From Actinomycetota bacterium (lineage in GTDB: Bacteria; Actinomycetota; Actinomycetes; S36-B12; UBA5976): 23,741 bases of DNA. A program made the translations under genes and the position numbers. The stretch spans positions 1-23,741 of the forward strand of contig CANBWF010000010.1 in assembly GCA_947373075.1 (NCBI GenBank), written 5' to 3'. The first letter of the stretch is position 1. Every line of letters starts with the position of its first letter. Of the stretch, positions 1 to 8,469 are shown piece by piece. Under the pieces are notes generated by a model, which was given only the letters and a program-made list of their open reading frames with translations, did no database searches and had not been told where the DNA came from.

Positions 1-211
1 TGGCGCGATTTTTGGTGGAGCTTTTGGAAACCTTCTGGACCGAATCTTTAGATCACCGCAAGGGTTCCAAGGACACGTTGTTGATTTCATTGAATTTCCC
101 AACTATCCAATTTTCAATTTGGCCGATAGTGCAATTTTCTGCGCAGCAATTGCAGGCATAGTGCTGACTATGCGCGGAGTGACGATTACTGAAGTGCAGG
201 CACAGAAATGA
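1..211 (+). CDS. lspA: Lipoprotein signal peptidase (signal peptidase II), C-terminal part
   Basis: This is the last 69 codons of LspA, cut by the left edge; the frame starts at base 2. LspA is a polytopic membrane aspartyl protease that removes the signal peptide from lipoproteins after Lgt has modified the lipobox cysteine. Both catalytic-Asp motifs are visible: GNLLDR (Asp at visible residue 13) and NLADSA (Asp at visible residue 42), with the usual short extracellular VVDFIEFP stretch between them and a last hydrophobic helix after the second Asp. The C-terminal tail is short and polar. The stop overlaps the start of the next gene in an ATGA, so the two are likely translationally coupled. 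An lspA-rluD pair is common in bacteria. The upstream promoter and N-terminus lie outside the window. Confidence 0.95.
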   Translation, partial: GAIFGGAFGNLLDRIFRSPQGFQGHVVDFIEFPNYPIFNLADSAIFCAAIAGIVLTMRGVTITEVQAQK

Positions 212-1119
212 TCCGGATGTGGCCAGTAGGCCAAGAAGAAACTGATGGACGCATTGACGCAGTCCTGGCCAACTTGAGCGGATTTTCGCGAGCGGCCTGC
301 GTAACGCTAATAGACGATGCTCGAGTCAAACTAAATGGCAAGACGATTATGAAGAGCGCTCGCGTGCAGTTCGGCGACGTAATTGAAGTCGAATTCCCAG
401 ACTCCGAAGTTGGCCAAGCCGAACCAACAGTCGAGTTGCCCGTTGTATTTTCCGATGACGACTTTGTCGTGATTGACAAGCCAGCCGGGGTAGCTGCCCA
501 TCCAAGTGTTGGTTGGAGTGGCCCCACGGTCATTGGCTCACTTGCTGCAATGGGTCATGTATTGACTGCTTACGGTCCAGTTGAGCGCAAGGGCATTGTG
601 CATCGCCTTGATGTTGGCACAAGTGGCCTGATGGTGGTCGCTAAGTCCGAACGGGCTTATGTAAGTCTGAAAGACCAGTTCAGAGATCGAACGGTCAACA
701 AGATTTATCACACATTGGTGCAAGGGCGATTGGATCCAATGAGTGGAACTATCGATGCGCCAATTGATCGTCATCCAACTTCGTCATACCGTTTTGCTGT
801 GCTTGATAGTGGCCGAGCAAGCATCACTCACTACGACACTCTGGATGCTTTCGCTTACGCGAGTTTGCTTGAAATACATCTAGAAACTGGTAGAACGCAC
901 CAGATTCGTGTGCACATGCAGGCGATGCGCCACCCGTGCTGTGGTGACTTAACTTACGGAGCAGACCCTAAATTGGCTGCCAAGCTTGGGCTCAGTCGAC
1001 AGTGGTTACATGCGGTCACACTGGGCTTCATGCATCCAGGAACTTTCGAGCAGGTGTCCTTTTCTAGTGAGTATGCACCTGATTTACAGGCGGCACTCGA
1101 CAAAGTTTCGGACCTCTAA
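208..1119 (+). CDS. rluD: RluA-family 23S rRNA pseudouridine synthase (RluD-like)
   Basis: A 303-residue RluA-family pseudouridine synthase that isomerises uridine to pseudouridine in RNA. RluD itself acts on helix 69 of 23S rRNA; exact target sites cannot be read from sequence. An N-terminal S4-type RNA-binding region (about 14-62, with the LIDDARVKLNGK stretch) is followed by the catalytic domain. The catalytic motif HRLDVGTSG is at 132-140 with the nucleophilic Asp at 135, and the second conserved block GRTHQIRVHM is at 228-237. Length is normal for S4-containing RluD proteins. The ATG is embedded in the lspA stop (ATGA), and no strong Shine-Dalgarno precedes it, so coupling to lspA is likely. 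The RluA-family call is secure; the RluD subtype rests on the S4 domain and the lspA neighbourhood. Confidence 0.93.
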   Translation: MIRMWPVGQEETDGRIDAVLANLSGFSRAACVTLIDDARVKLNGKTIMKSARVQFGDVIEVEFPDSEVGQAEPTVELPVVFSDDDFVVIDKPAGVAAHPSVGWSGPTVIGSLAAMGHVLTAYGPVERKGIVHRLDVGTSGLMVVAKSERAYVSLKDQFRDRTVNKIYHTLVQGRLDPMSGTIDAPIDRHPTSSYRFAVLDSGRASITHYDTLDAFAYASLLEIHLETGRTHQIRVHMQAMRHPCCGDLTYGADPKLAAKLGLSRQWLHAVTLGFMHPGTFEQVSFSSEYAPDLQAALDKVSDL

Positions 1120-1228
1120 TCACAACTCTGACAGTAACCGCGAGTAATCTAAGAAAGCGCGATTTTTTCTTCCCACGCGTCATTTCACACACTGTGTTTT
1201 CATCGGTGTGCGCGGGTAGGAGTAAATC

Positions 1229-4200
1229 ATGAGTGACAAGTCATTTGTTCACCTTCATGTGCACACCGACTACTCGATGCTAGATGGCGCTGCACGAGTT
1301 GGCGATTTGTTTAAAGCCGCTGCCGAACTTGAGATGCCAGCACTGGCCATGACTGATCACGGCAATCTTTATGGCGCATTCGATTTTTGGAAAAAAGGTG
1401 TTGAGTATGGCGTTAAGCCAATCATTGGCATCGAAGGATATTTCGCCCCACAGGGTCGCCAAGTAAGAACTCCGTTTGATTTCGGCGAACCAGTTCATAA
1501 GAATGCTGCCGGCGAAGGAATTGGCGCTGGGCGCAACAACTACGCACACATGACGCTTTGGGCCGAGAACAACACCGGCTTGCACAATCTTTTTCACTTG
1601 TCGAGTTTGGCGAGTTTGGAAGGTTACTACTACCACCCACGTTTCGATCGCGAATTGCTTTCCAGATATGGCAAAGGGCTCATTGGTACGACTGGTTGTC
1701 CAAGTGGAGAAGTTAATCGTTGGCTCCAAGCTGGCAATTACAAGAAAGCTCGTGAAGTAGCCGCAGATATGCGAGACATTCTCGGCCCAGAAAACTATTT
1801 CGTTGAGTTGATGGATCACGATATTGATGTAGAGAAAGTCACCCGTGGTGAACTTTTGCGTCTGGCCAAGGACTTAAACATTGCCCTAGTTGCAACTAAC
1901 GATCTCCACTATGTACATCAGCACGATGCACCGGTTCACGAAGCTTTGCTTTGTGTGCAAACGCGCACAAACCTGAGCGATCCAAAACGATTCAAATTTG
2001 ATGGCTCAGATTTCTATTTGAAGAGTTCAGAAGAAATGCGTCACTTGTGGCGAGATTTCGCTGAGGCGTGTGACAACACTTTGTTGATTGCCGAACGTTG
2101 TGAAGTTAGTTTTACTGAGAACCAAGACTTGATGCCAAACTTCGAGGTGCCTGCCGGTCACACTGAAGATAGTTGGCTAGTCGAGCAGGTTAATGCCGGA
2201 CTCAAGTTCCGTTTTGGCGATAAAAAAGTTCCAGCAGAATATCTTGAACGCGCAAAATACGAACTAGACGTCGTTGCCCAAATGGGATTCCCTGGCTACT
2301 TCCTCGTGGTGGCCGATTTGTGTCTTTATGCTCGCGATAATGGCATACGCGTTGGTCCTGGTCGTGGTTCGGCCGCGGGGGCAGTAATTGCGTGGGCGCT
2401 TCGAATCACGGAACTTGATCCAATCTTGCACGGACTCTTTTTTGAGCGCTTCCTAAACCCTGAGCGTGTATCCATGCCCGACATCGACATTGACTTTGAC
2501 GAGCGTCGCCGCAGCGAAATGATTCGCTATACAACTGAAAAATATGGCGAAGACCGAGTTGCTCAGATTGTTACATTTGGCGTAATCAAAGCGAAAGCGG
2601 CTGTCCGTGATGCTGCTCGCGTTCTTGGCTTGCCGCCAGCGATTGGTGATCGAATTACCAAAGCTATGCCTCCCGCAGTTATGGGCAAGGACATCTCGCT
2701 TACTGGAATCTTTGATCCAAACGAGTCGCGTTATGGCGAAGCCGGCGAAGTGCGAGACATGTATGAAAGCGACCGTGAAGTTAAAGAAGTCATTGATATG
2801 GCGCGCGGCCTTGAAGGATTTAAGCGACAAACAGGTGTACACGCTGCCGGCGTGATCCTCTGTAAAGAACCTTTGATGGATGTCTTGCCAATTTTCCGAC
2901 GAGAACAAGATGGATCAATCATCACTCAGTTTGATATGGGTGCCTGTGAAAAGCTTGGTCTGCTCAAGATGGACTACTTGGGTCTACGAAATCTCACAGT
3001 TCTTGACGACACTTTAGAGAACATTGAACGTAATCGTGGTGAAAAAGTTGTTCTTGAAGAGTTAACCCTTGACGACAAAGCAACATACGAATTACTAGCC
3101 AGCGGTGACACACTCGGAGTATTCCAACTCGATGGTGGTCCAATGCGTGCGCTGCTCAAATCGATGGTGCCGAGTAGCTTCGAGGATATCTCCGCGGTTA
3201 TTGCGCTGTATCGGCCAGGTCCGATGGGCGCGAACGCACACAACGATTACGCAGATTACAAAAACAAGCGCAAACCTGAAGTCCCAATCCATCCTGAGCT
3301 TGAAACTGTGCTCGCCCCAATACTTGGTGATACCTACGGCCTGATTGTTTATCAGGAACAGGTTATGTCTATCGCTCAAACAGTTGCTGGCTACTCACTT
3401 GGTAAAGCAGATTTGCTGCGCCGAGCGATGGGCAAGAAAAAGGCCGAAGAACTTGCCCGCGAGTACATTCCATTCCAACAGGGCATGAAGGATCGCGGAT
3501 TCTCTGATGCCTCCATCAAAGCGCTTTGGGACAAACTGATCCCGTTCTCTGATTACGCGTTTAATAAGGCGCATAGTGCTGGCTATGGTTTGGTTTCGTA
3601 TTGGACTGCTTACCTAAAAGCGAACTACCCAGCCGAATACATGGCGGCGCTTTTAACCAGTGTGAAGGACGATAAAGATAAGTCTGCGATTTATTTGAAT
3701 GAATGTCGCCACATGGGAATTAGCGTTTTGCCACCGGATGTAAATGAGTCCGAAGTTGAATTCATCGCTATCGATAAAGACATTCGGTTCGGACTTTCAG
3801 CGCTGCGAAATGTTGGCCAAAATGTTGTTGAGTCGCTAATCGCATCACGCAAAGCCGAAGGAAACTTCACCTCTTTTGTTGACTTCCTAAACAAAGTCGA
3901 CGCAACCGTTTGTAACAAGCGAGTTATTGAGTCGCTAATTAAAGCAGGTGCATTCGATTCGCTTGGACATACCCGTAAAGGTTTATTGACTGTACACATT
4001 GACGCTGTCGAATCAATTTCGGTCACGAAAAAATCTCAAGCAGTGGGGCAGTACGACCTGTTTGGAATGTTCGACGATCAATCTGAAAACTCGATAGCTG
4101 GAATTGAATTACATATTCCAGAAGATGAGTGGGATAAGAAACTTTTGCTAGCTCACGAGCGTGACATGCTGGGCCTCTATGTAAGCGATCATCCACTGTT

Positions 4201-4783
4201 CGGTGTTGAACATGTCTTGGCCACCATGACCACAAAATCAATTGCAGATGTTCCTGAATTAAGTTCAGGTTCAATGGTTACATTGGGTGGAATTATTGGA
4301 AGCGTTCAATTAAAAACTGCTCGCGCAACTGGTAACCGCTGGGCGATCGTGCAACTAGAAGATTTGGCTGGCTCGATTGAAATTAACGTTTATTCAAGCC
4401 AGTACGAAAAGCTTGGTCATTTACTCAATCAAGACTCCATAGTTCTTATGAAAGTTCGAATCGACGGTGGCGATGAAGGTCGTCAACGTCTGAGCGCCTT
4501 TGAAATCTCTGTGCCAGATTTGGGCCAGGCGAAAACTGGGCCGGTTGAAATTTACATCCCGCAGTCTCGGGTTAACCCAGCCATGTTGGATTCGTTGCGA
4601 AATGTTCTGGCAAGTCATCCTGGTTCGATCCCAGTACACCTAACTGTGGTGATGCCAGATCGCCAAGTTTCCACGAGACTCGAAGATTCCCTACGCGTAT
4701 CAGCTAATGGCGCGCTCTATGGCGACTTGAAAGCCCTACTAGGTGCTAATTGTCTAGATGGTCCGCCCGCTCGCACGGCGTAG
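1229..4783 (+). CDS. dnaE: DNA polymerase III alpha subunit (replicative polymerase, DnaE1 type)
   Basis: 1184 residues, the full length expected of actinobacterial DnaE1, the catalytic subunit of the chromosomal replicase. The N-terminal PHP domain (about 5-290) keeps nine likely metal ligands: H10, H12, D19, H44, E69, H107, C157, D225 and H227. The C-family polymerase core follows, with GPGRGSAAG at 376-384, the catalytic PDIDIDF block (D418 and D420) and the third catalytic Asp in KMDYLGL (D582). Later come the tandem helix-hairpin-helix region (about 860-930) and an OB-fold near 1000-1090. AGGAG at 1218-1222 lies six bases before the ATG and fixes the start. The PHP ligands suggest built-in 3'-5' proofreading, as established for Mycobacterium tuberculosis DnaE1. 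The 109-base gap upstream contains no clear promoter. Confidence 0.98.
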   Translation: MSDKSFVHLHVHTDYSMLDGAARVGDLFKAAAELEMPALAMTDHGNLYGAFDFWKKGVEYGVKPIIGIEGYFAPQGRQVRTPFDFGEPVHKNAAGEGIGAGRNNYAHMTLWAENNTGLHNLFHLSSLASLEGYYYHPRFDRELLSRYGKGLIGTTGCPSGEVNRWLQAGNYKKAREVAADMRDILGPENYFVELMDHDIDVEKVTRGELLRLAKDLNIALVATNDLHYVHQHDAPVHEALLCVQTRTNLSDPKRFKFDGSDFYLKSSEEMRHLWRDFAEACDNTLLIAERCEVSFTENQDLMPNFEVPAGHTEDSWLVEQVNAGLKFRFGDKKVPAEYLERAKYELDVVAQMGFPGYFLVVADLCLYARDNGIRVGPGRGSAAGAVIAWALRITELDPILHGLFFERFLNPERVSMPDIDIDFDERRRSEMIRYTTEKYGEDRVAQIVTFGVIKAKAAVRDAARVLGLPPAIGDRITKAMPPAVMGKDISLTGIFDPNESRYGEAGEVRDMYESDREVKEVIDMARGLEGFKRQTGVHAAGVILCKEPLMDVLPIFRREQDGSIITQFDMGACEKLGLLKMDYLGLRNLTVLDDTLENIERNRGEKVVLEELTLDDKATYELLASGDTLGVFQLDGGPMRALLKSMVPSSFEDISAVIALYRPGPMGANAHNDYADYKNKRKPEVPIHPELETVLAPILGDTYGLIVYQEQVMSIAQTVAGYSLGKADLLRRAMGKKKAEELAREYIPFQQGMKDRGFSDASIKALWDKLIPFSDYAFNKAHSAGYGLVSYWTAYLKANYPAEYMAALLTSVKDDKDKSAIYLNECRHMGISVLPPDVNESEVEFIAIDKDIRFGLSALRNVGQNVVESLIASRKAEGNFTSFVDFLNKVDATVCNKRVIESLIKAGAFDSLGHTRKGLLTVHIDAVESISVTKKSQAVGQYDLFGMFDDQSENSIAGIELHIPEDEWDKKLLLAHERDMLGLYVSDHPLFGVEHVLATMTTKSIADVPELSSGSMVTLGGIIGSVQLKTARATGNRWAIVQLEDLAGSIEINVYSSQYEKLGHLLNQDSIVLMKVRIDGGDEGRQRLSAFEISVPDLGQAKTGPVEIYIPQSRVNPAMLDSLRNVLASHPGSIPVHLTVVMPDRQVSTRLEDSLRVSANGALYGDLKALLGANCLDGPPARTA

Positions 4784-4801
4784 CTGAATCCAAAAATCGT
4801 T

Positions 4802-4816
4802 TAGAATTAAGAGGTG
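4802..4816 (+). promoter_or_regulatory. Likely leaderless promoter (-10) of the his gene cluster
   Basis: The hexamer TAGAAT at 4802-4807 matches the sigma-70-type -10 consensus at five of six positions and ends six bases before the GTG start of hisD at 4814. Transcription starting at the usual distance would begin at or very near the first base of that GTG, giving a leaderless mRNA, a common arrangement in actinobacteria. There is no well-placed Shine-Dalgarno, and no good -35 is visible at 16-18 bases upstream. Inference from spacing only. Confidence 0.55.
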
Positions 4817-6112
4817 CTTAACACTCTGGACCTACGCGGTGGTACCCGTAATTCGCGCGAACTGCGCGATGTTGTGCCCAGGGCTCAATTTGACCTAGAC
4901 GCTGTCCTCGAACAGGTTCGCCCAATCGTGGAAGATGTTGCCGCGCGTGGTGAAGTGGCCGTACAAGAATGGTCTGCCAAATTAGATGGCGTAAGTGCAC
5001 CACAGTTACGTGTGCCACAAGACATAATTCAGGCTTCCCTTGCAACGCTTGCCACAGATGTGCGTGAAAGTCTTGAAGAGGCCATTCGTCGAGTTCGAAT
5101 CGTTCACCAATCTCAAGTTCGAGCCGAGTCATCTGTAACTGTTGCCCCAGGTGGCGTGGTCAGTGAACGCTGGGTCCCTGTTGAGCGTGTTGGTTTGTAC
5201 GTACCAGGTGGGCGAGCGGTTTACCCAAGCAGTGTTGTTATGAACGTGGTGCCAGCCCAAATCGCTGGCGTGGAATCCATCGCCGTGGTTTCGCCTCCGC
5301 AAAAGGACAATAACGGTTGGCCGCATCCAACAATTTTGGCGGCTTGCGCAATTCTTGGCGTCGAAGAGGTTTATTCAGTTGGCGGTGCACAAGCGATTGC
5401 ACTTCTTGCCTATGGCTCTGATCAGATTGATCCAGTAAATCTTGTTACTGGTCCTGGCAACATGTGGGTCACTGCAGCAAAGCGCCTACTAAAGGGCCGC
5501 ATTGGTATTGATTCTGAAGCTGGCCCAACCGAAATTGCGATTTTGGCTGACGACTCCGCTAATGCGACTTATGTTGCGGCAGATCTAATTAGCCAAGCCG
5601 AACATGATGTCGTCGCGGCCTCAGTTCTCGTGACCGACAGCCTCGAGTTGGCCCAAGCGGTTCAAACTGAAGTAACCCGTCAGGTTCAGCTAACCAAGCA
5701 CACCGAGCGAGTAACTACTGCGCTAACTGGCCAGCAATCGGCCATTGTTTTGGTCGACGATTTGAAACACGGACTTGCAGTAGTTGATGCATATGCAGCC
5801 GAGCATTTAGAAATTCATACTAGAGATGCCGCAAACGTTGCTCGCCAGGTAAAAAATGCTGGCGCGATTTTCGTTGGTGACTTCTCGCCAGTCTCTTTAG
5901 GGGACTATGCAGCTGGAAGTAATCACGTCCTACCTACTGGTGGTTGTGCATGCCATTCATCTGGACTTTCGGTGCAGACATTTTTGCGCGGAATTCATTA
6001 TGTTGAATACTCCAAGACAGCACTTGAAGACATTGCTAAGACCGTAATCACTTTGGCCAATGCCGAAGACTTGCCAGGCCACGCCGCTGCTGTTGAAGTT
6101 CGCCTGCCATGA
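4814..6112 (+). CDS. hisD: Histidinol dehydrogenase
   Basis: 432 residues. HisD is the cytosolic zinc enzyme that oxidises L-histidinol to L-histidine in two NAD-dependent steps, the last two of histidine synthesis. The zinc and catalytic residues line up with the family: Q261 and H264 in SQAEHD, the E330-H331 pair in AAEHLEIH, D364 in SLGDYAAGSNH and H423 in DLPGHA. The NAD-binding VGLYVPGGRAVYPSSV stretch at 126-141 and the GPGN motif are intact. The GTG start lies 30 bases after the dnaE stop and directly after a -10-like box, so hisD probably opens the his transcription unit. The 3' end overlaps hisC by four bases (ATGA). Confidence 0.98.
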   Translation: MLNTLDLRGGTRNSRELRDVVPRAQFDLDAVLEQVRPIVEDVAARGEVAVQEWSAKLDGVSAPQLRVPQDIIQASLATLATDVRESLEEAIRRVRIVHQSQVRAESSVTVAPGGVVSERWVPVERVGLYVPGGRAVYPSSVVMNVVPAQIAGVESIAVVSPPQKDNNGWPHPTILAACAILGVEEVYSVGGAQAIALLAYGSDQIDPVNLVTGPGNMWVTAAKRLLKGRIGIDSEAGPTEIAILADDSANATYVAADLISQAEHDVVAASVLVTDSLELAQAVQTEVTRQVQLTKHTERVTTALTGQQSAIVLVDDLKHGLAVVDAYAAEHLEIHTRDAANVARQVKNAGAIFVGDFSPVSLGDYAAGSNHVLPTGGCACHSSGLSVQTFLRGIHYVEYSKTALEDIAKTVITLANAEDLPGHAAAVEVRLP

Positions 6113-7185
6113 GTGAATTACGTCTTCGCTCAGATTTAGTCGGTCGTACTCCTTATGGTGCACCGCAACTAGATGTTCCGGTACGACTAAACGTGAACGA
6201 AAATCCATTTGCACCATCTGAGCAACTAGTCCAAGCAATTGGTGAGGCAGTTATGGCTGCAGCGGCAGACCTAAATCGCTACCCAGATCGTGATGCCATC
6301 GAATTGCGCAAGGATTTGGCTGCCTACATAAGCTCTGAGTCAAATGCGAAGGTCAGCTGGGAAAACATATGGCCAGCAAATGGCAGTAACGAAGTAATGC
6401 ATCATTTACTTCAGGCCTACGGTGGCCCGGGTCGGCGACTAGTTACTTTTGGCCCAACTTATTCGATGTACCCAGATTATTGTCGGGAAACTTTCACGGA
6501 ATATGTGGAAGTAAATCGCAATAATGACTTTGGGATTGATGTGGATTCAATTTCGTCGGCCTTGGCGTTAAATCCGGACATCGTCGTTCTATGCTCACCA
6601 AACAATCCAACCGGAACAGTTTTAGATGCACATGTATTAGAGCACTTAGTGCAAAATTTCGAGGGGCTGATCATCGTTGATGAGGCCTACGCAGAATTTC
6701 GTGACGATAGCCACCAAAGCGCACTGGCTGCATACGCTAACCATCCAAAAGTGGTGGTCACCCGAACAATGAGTAAAGCTTTTTCCTGTGCTGGGCTGCG
6801 CCTTGGGTATGCCGTAGCGCATCCTGAAATTGTTGCTGCCTGCCAACTAGTTCGCCTGCCGTATCACTTATCGGCAGTGACTCAGGCGGTTGCTCGAGCA
6901 GCTCTAGCTCACAGTGCAGAGTTACTTGGTCAGGTAGCTTTGCTACGTAGTGAGCGCGATTCGTTGTACGCGTGGCTAATTGAACATGGCTTTTTAGTGA
7001 GTCCAAGTGGTGCAAACTTTATTCTATTTGGGACTTTTGCCGACCGTGATGATGTTTGGCAACAGTTGTTGCATCATGGCGTACTTATTCGCCAAAGTGG
7101 GCCGCCCGGTTGGTTACGGGTGTCGATTGGCACGCCAGCGGAAAATGAAAGTTTCCGTAAGGCATTATTAAGTATTGAACTTTAA
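6109..7185 (+). CDS. hisC: Histidinol-phosphate aminotransferase
   Basis: 358 residues, a fold-type I PLP aminotransferase that converts imidazole acetol phosphate plus glutamate into histidinol phosphate plus 2-oxoglutarate. The PLP lysine is K223 in TMSKAFSCAGLRLGY. N166 in CSPNNPTGT and the DEAY block (D191, Y194) contact the cofactor, R231 completes the site, and R337 in WLRVSIG is the expected substrate-carboxylate/phosphate-binding arginine. The N-terminal LNVNENPF motif is typical of HisC. The ATG sits inside the hisD stop (ATGA), so coupling is likely. HisC-like enzymes sometimes act on aromatic amino acids; the place between hisD and hisB makes the histidine role the best reading. 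Confidence 0.97.
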   Translation: MSELRLRSDLVGRTPYGAPQLDVPVRLNVNENPFAPSEQLVQAIGEAVMAAAADLNRYPDRDAIELRKDLAAYISSESNAKVSWENIWPANGSNEVMHHLLQAYGGPGRRLVTFGPTYSMYPDYCRETFTEYVEVNRNNDFGIDVDSISSALALNPDIVVLCSPNNPTGTVLDAHVLEHLVQNFEGLIIVDEAYAEFRDDSHQSALAAYANHPKVVVTRTMSKAFSCAGLRLGYAVAHPEIVAACQLVRLPYHLSAVTQAVARAALAHSAELLGQVALLRSERDSLYAWLIEHGFLVSPSGANFILFGTFADRDDVWQQLLHHGVLIRQSGPPGWLRVSIGTPAENESFRKALLSIEL

Positions 7186-7213
7186 TTTATTTACGAAAAG
7201 GAAGAAGCAGAAA

Positions 7214-7801
7214 ATGGCACGCACAGCAAAAGTCGAACGCGCTACAAAAGAGAGTTCAGTCCTTGTTGACTTGAACCTTGATGGCACTGGCAAAGTGGAT
7301 GTTGAAACTGGGGTCCCATTTTTTGACCACATGCTCGCTCAATTGGGCAAGCATGGCGGATTTGACCTATACGTTCGCACTCAGGGTGATGTTGATGTTG
7401 ACTCACACCACACAGTTGAGGACACTGCGCTTGCCTTTGGCCAAGCGCTTCGTGAGGCACTTGGTGACAAAGTTGGCATCCGTCGCTTCGGTGATTCATA
7501 CGTGCCACTTGACGACACTGGTTGCCAGGCCGCTGTTGATCTTTCGGGCCGTCCGTATTTAGTTCACGAGGCACCTTTGACTGTTGAATTAATTGGCACC
7601 TACGACACCACTTTGACGAAGCACATTTGGGAATCAATTACCGCTGCTGCTCAGATCTGTATCCACGTCCGAGTTCTTGGTGGCAACAATGCGCACCACG
7701 TTTCAGAAGCACAGTTCAAAGCTGTAGCCCGCGCATTACGTGATGCAGTGGCTTTAGATAGCCGAGTTATCGACATTCCATCAACAAAGGGAAGTTTGTA
7801 A
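7214..7801 (+). CDS. hisB: Imidazoleglycerol-phosphate dehydratase (monofunctional)
   Basis: 195 residues. HisB is a manganese enzyme that dehydrates imidazole glycerol phosphate to imidazole acetol phosphate. The two internally repeated metal-binding blocks are clear: FFDHML and DSHHTVEDTALAFGQAL in the first half, HHVSEAQFKAVARAL in the second. There is no N-terminal HAD phosphatase domain, so it is the monofunctional type, and histidinol phosphatase must be encoded elsewhere. The frame is open upstream to a TTG at 7175 inside hisC. I chose ATG 7214 because the resulting N-terminus (MARTAKVERATKESS) has the normal family length, and because an AAGGAAGAAG purine run lies just upstream while the extra residues are a Lys-rich non-conserved stretch. 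Confidence 0.96.
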   Translation: MARTAKVERATKESSVLVDLNLDGTGKVDVETGVPFFDHMLAQLGKHGGFDLYVRTQGDVDVDSHHTVEDTALAFGQALREALGDKVGIRRFGDSYVPLDDTGCQAAVDLSGRPYLVHEAPLTVELIGTYDTTLTKHIWESITAAAQICIHVRVLGGNNAHHVSEAQFKAVARALRDAVALDSRVIDIPSTKGSL

Positions 7802-7805
7802 GTTC

Positions 7806-8435
7806 GTGACCAATGTTGTGGTTTTGGACTACGGTTCAGGAAACCTGCGTTCGGCAGCCAAGGCGCTAGAGACGACTGGCGTTGCTGTTGAAGTGACCTC
7901 TGATTTTGACCAGGCAATCAATGCTGACGGTTTGGTTGTTCCTGGTGTTGGCGCGTTTGCTGCCTGTATTGCTGGGTTGAATAGTGTGCGTGGCGATCAG
8001 ATTATCGAGCGTCGAATTGCCGGTGGCCGACCAGTTCTTGGAATTTGTGTGGGAATGCAGGTGCTTTTTGCGGGCAGTCAAGAACATGCGCAAGATATGC
8101 ACTTGGGGCTCGATCAGTGGCCAGATGTGGTGAAAGCCCTCGATGCTCCAGTTTTGCCACAGATGGGCTGGAATACGGTTGAAGTTCCTGATGACTCGCA
8201 AATGTTTCAAGGGATAGCTGACCAAAGATTTTATTTCGTACACTCGTACGCTGCGCAGTCTTGGACTTTACGTGAAGATGCACATTATCGGCCGGCGAAA
8301 GTCACTTGGGCCGAATACGGAAGCCGCTTTGTCGCCGCGGTTGAAAATGGTCCACTTTGGGCAACGCAATTTCATCCAGAAAAATCTGGCGATGCTGGAT
8401 TGGCGCTTTTAGGTAATTGGGTGCAAACATTATGA
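7806..8435 (+). CDS. hisH: Imidazole glycerol phosphate synthase, glutaminase subunit
   Basis: 209 residues, a class I glutamine amidotransferase that releases ammonia from glutamine and passes it to HisF. The catalytic triad is present: nucleophile C81 in GICVGMQ, H190 and E192 in QFHPEKSG. The N-terminal LDYGSGNLRS and the VVPGVGAF oxyanion-strand motif are typical HisH features. The start is a GTG four bases after the hisB stop, with an AAAGGGAAG purine run about 11 bases upstream. Its partner hisF lies two genes downstream with priA between, an arrangement found in many actinobacteria. Cytosolic; active as a heterodimer with HisF. Confidence 0.97.
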   Translation: MTNVVVLDYGSGNLRSAAKALETTGVAVEVTSDFDQAINADGLVVPGVGAFAACIAGLNSVRGDQIIERRIAGGRPVLGICVGMQVLFAGSQEHAQDMHLGLDQWPDVVKALDAPVLPQMGWNTVEVPDDSQMFQGIADQRFYFVHSYAAQSWTLREDAHYRPAKVTWAEYGSRFVAAVENGPLWATQFHPEKSGDAGLALLGNWVQTL

Positions 8436-8469
8436 AAATCGTTTGGGTTGAATCTAGGGAAGTAGCGCA

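Noticed and set aside
1128..1150. CTGACA and TAATCT as a dnaE promoter
   Set aside because: The spacing is only 11 bases, too short for a -35/-10 pair; TAATCT alone might be a -10, but nothing supports it further.
1187..1197. Perfect small palindrome ACACA-C-TGTGT upstream of dnaE
   Set aside because: Only five-base arms, no second copy found, and it does not match the actinobacterial SOS box or another operator I know; likely chance.
1597..1621. Short tandem GAGTTTGG repeats in dnaE
   Set aside because: They encode the normal leucine/serine-rich helix of the PHP domain and are explained by codon choice.
1280..1819. A 179-codon open frame on the minus strand inside dnaE
   Set aside because: It lies wholly within the conserved PHP domain of DnaE, has no family resemblance and no ribosome binding site; it is a by-product of dnaE codon use. 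The same applies to the other antisense frames in dnaE, hisB, hisH, priA, lgt and gltB.
4784..4813. Possible His attenuator or leader peptide before hisD
   Set aside because: The gap is 30 bases with no small open frame rich in His codons and no terminator hairpin. The gaps before hisI, the regulator and trpC likewise lack Trp- or His-rich leaders and T-box features.
7175..7213. Longer hisB starting at TTG 7175
   Set aside because: It would start inside hisC and add 13 non-conserved Lys-rich residues; ATG 7214 gives the usual HisB length and has a purine-rich ribosome binding region.
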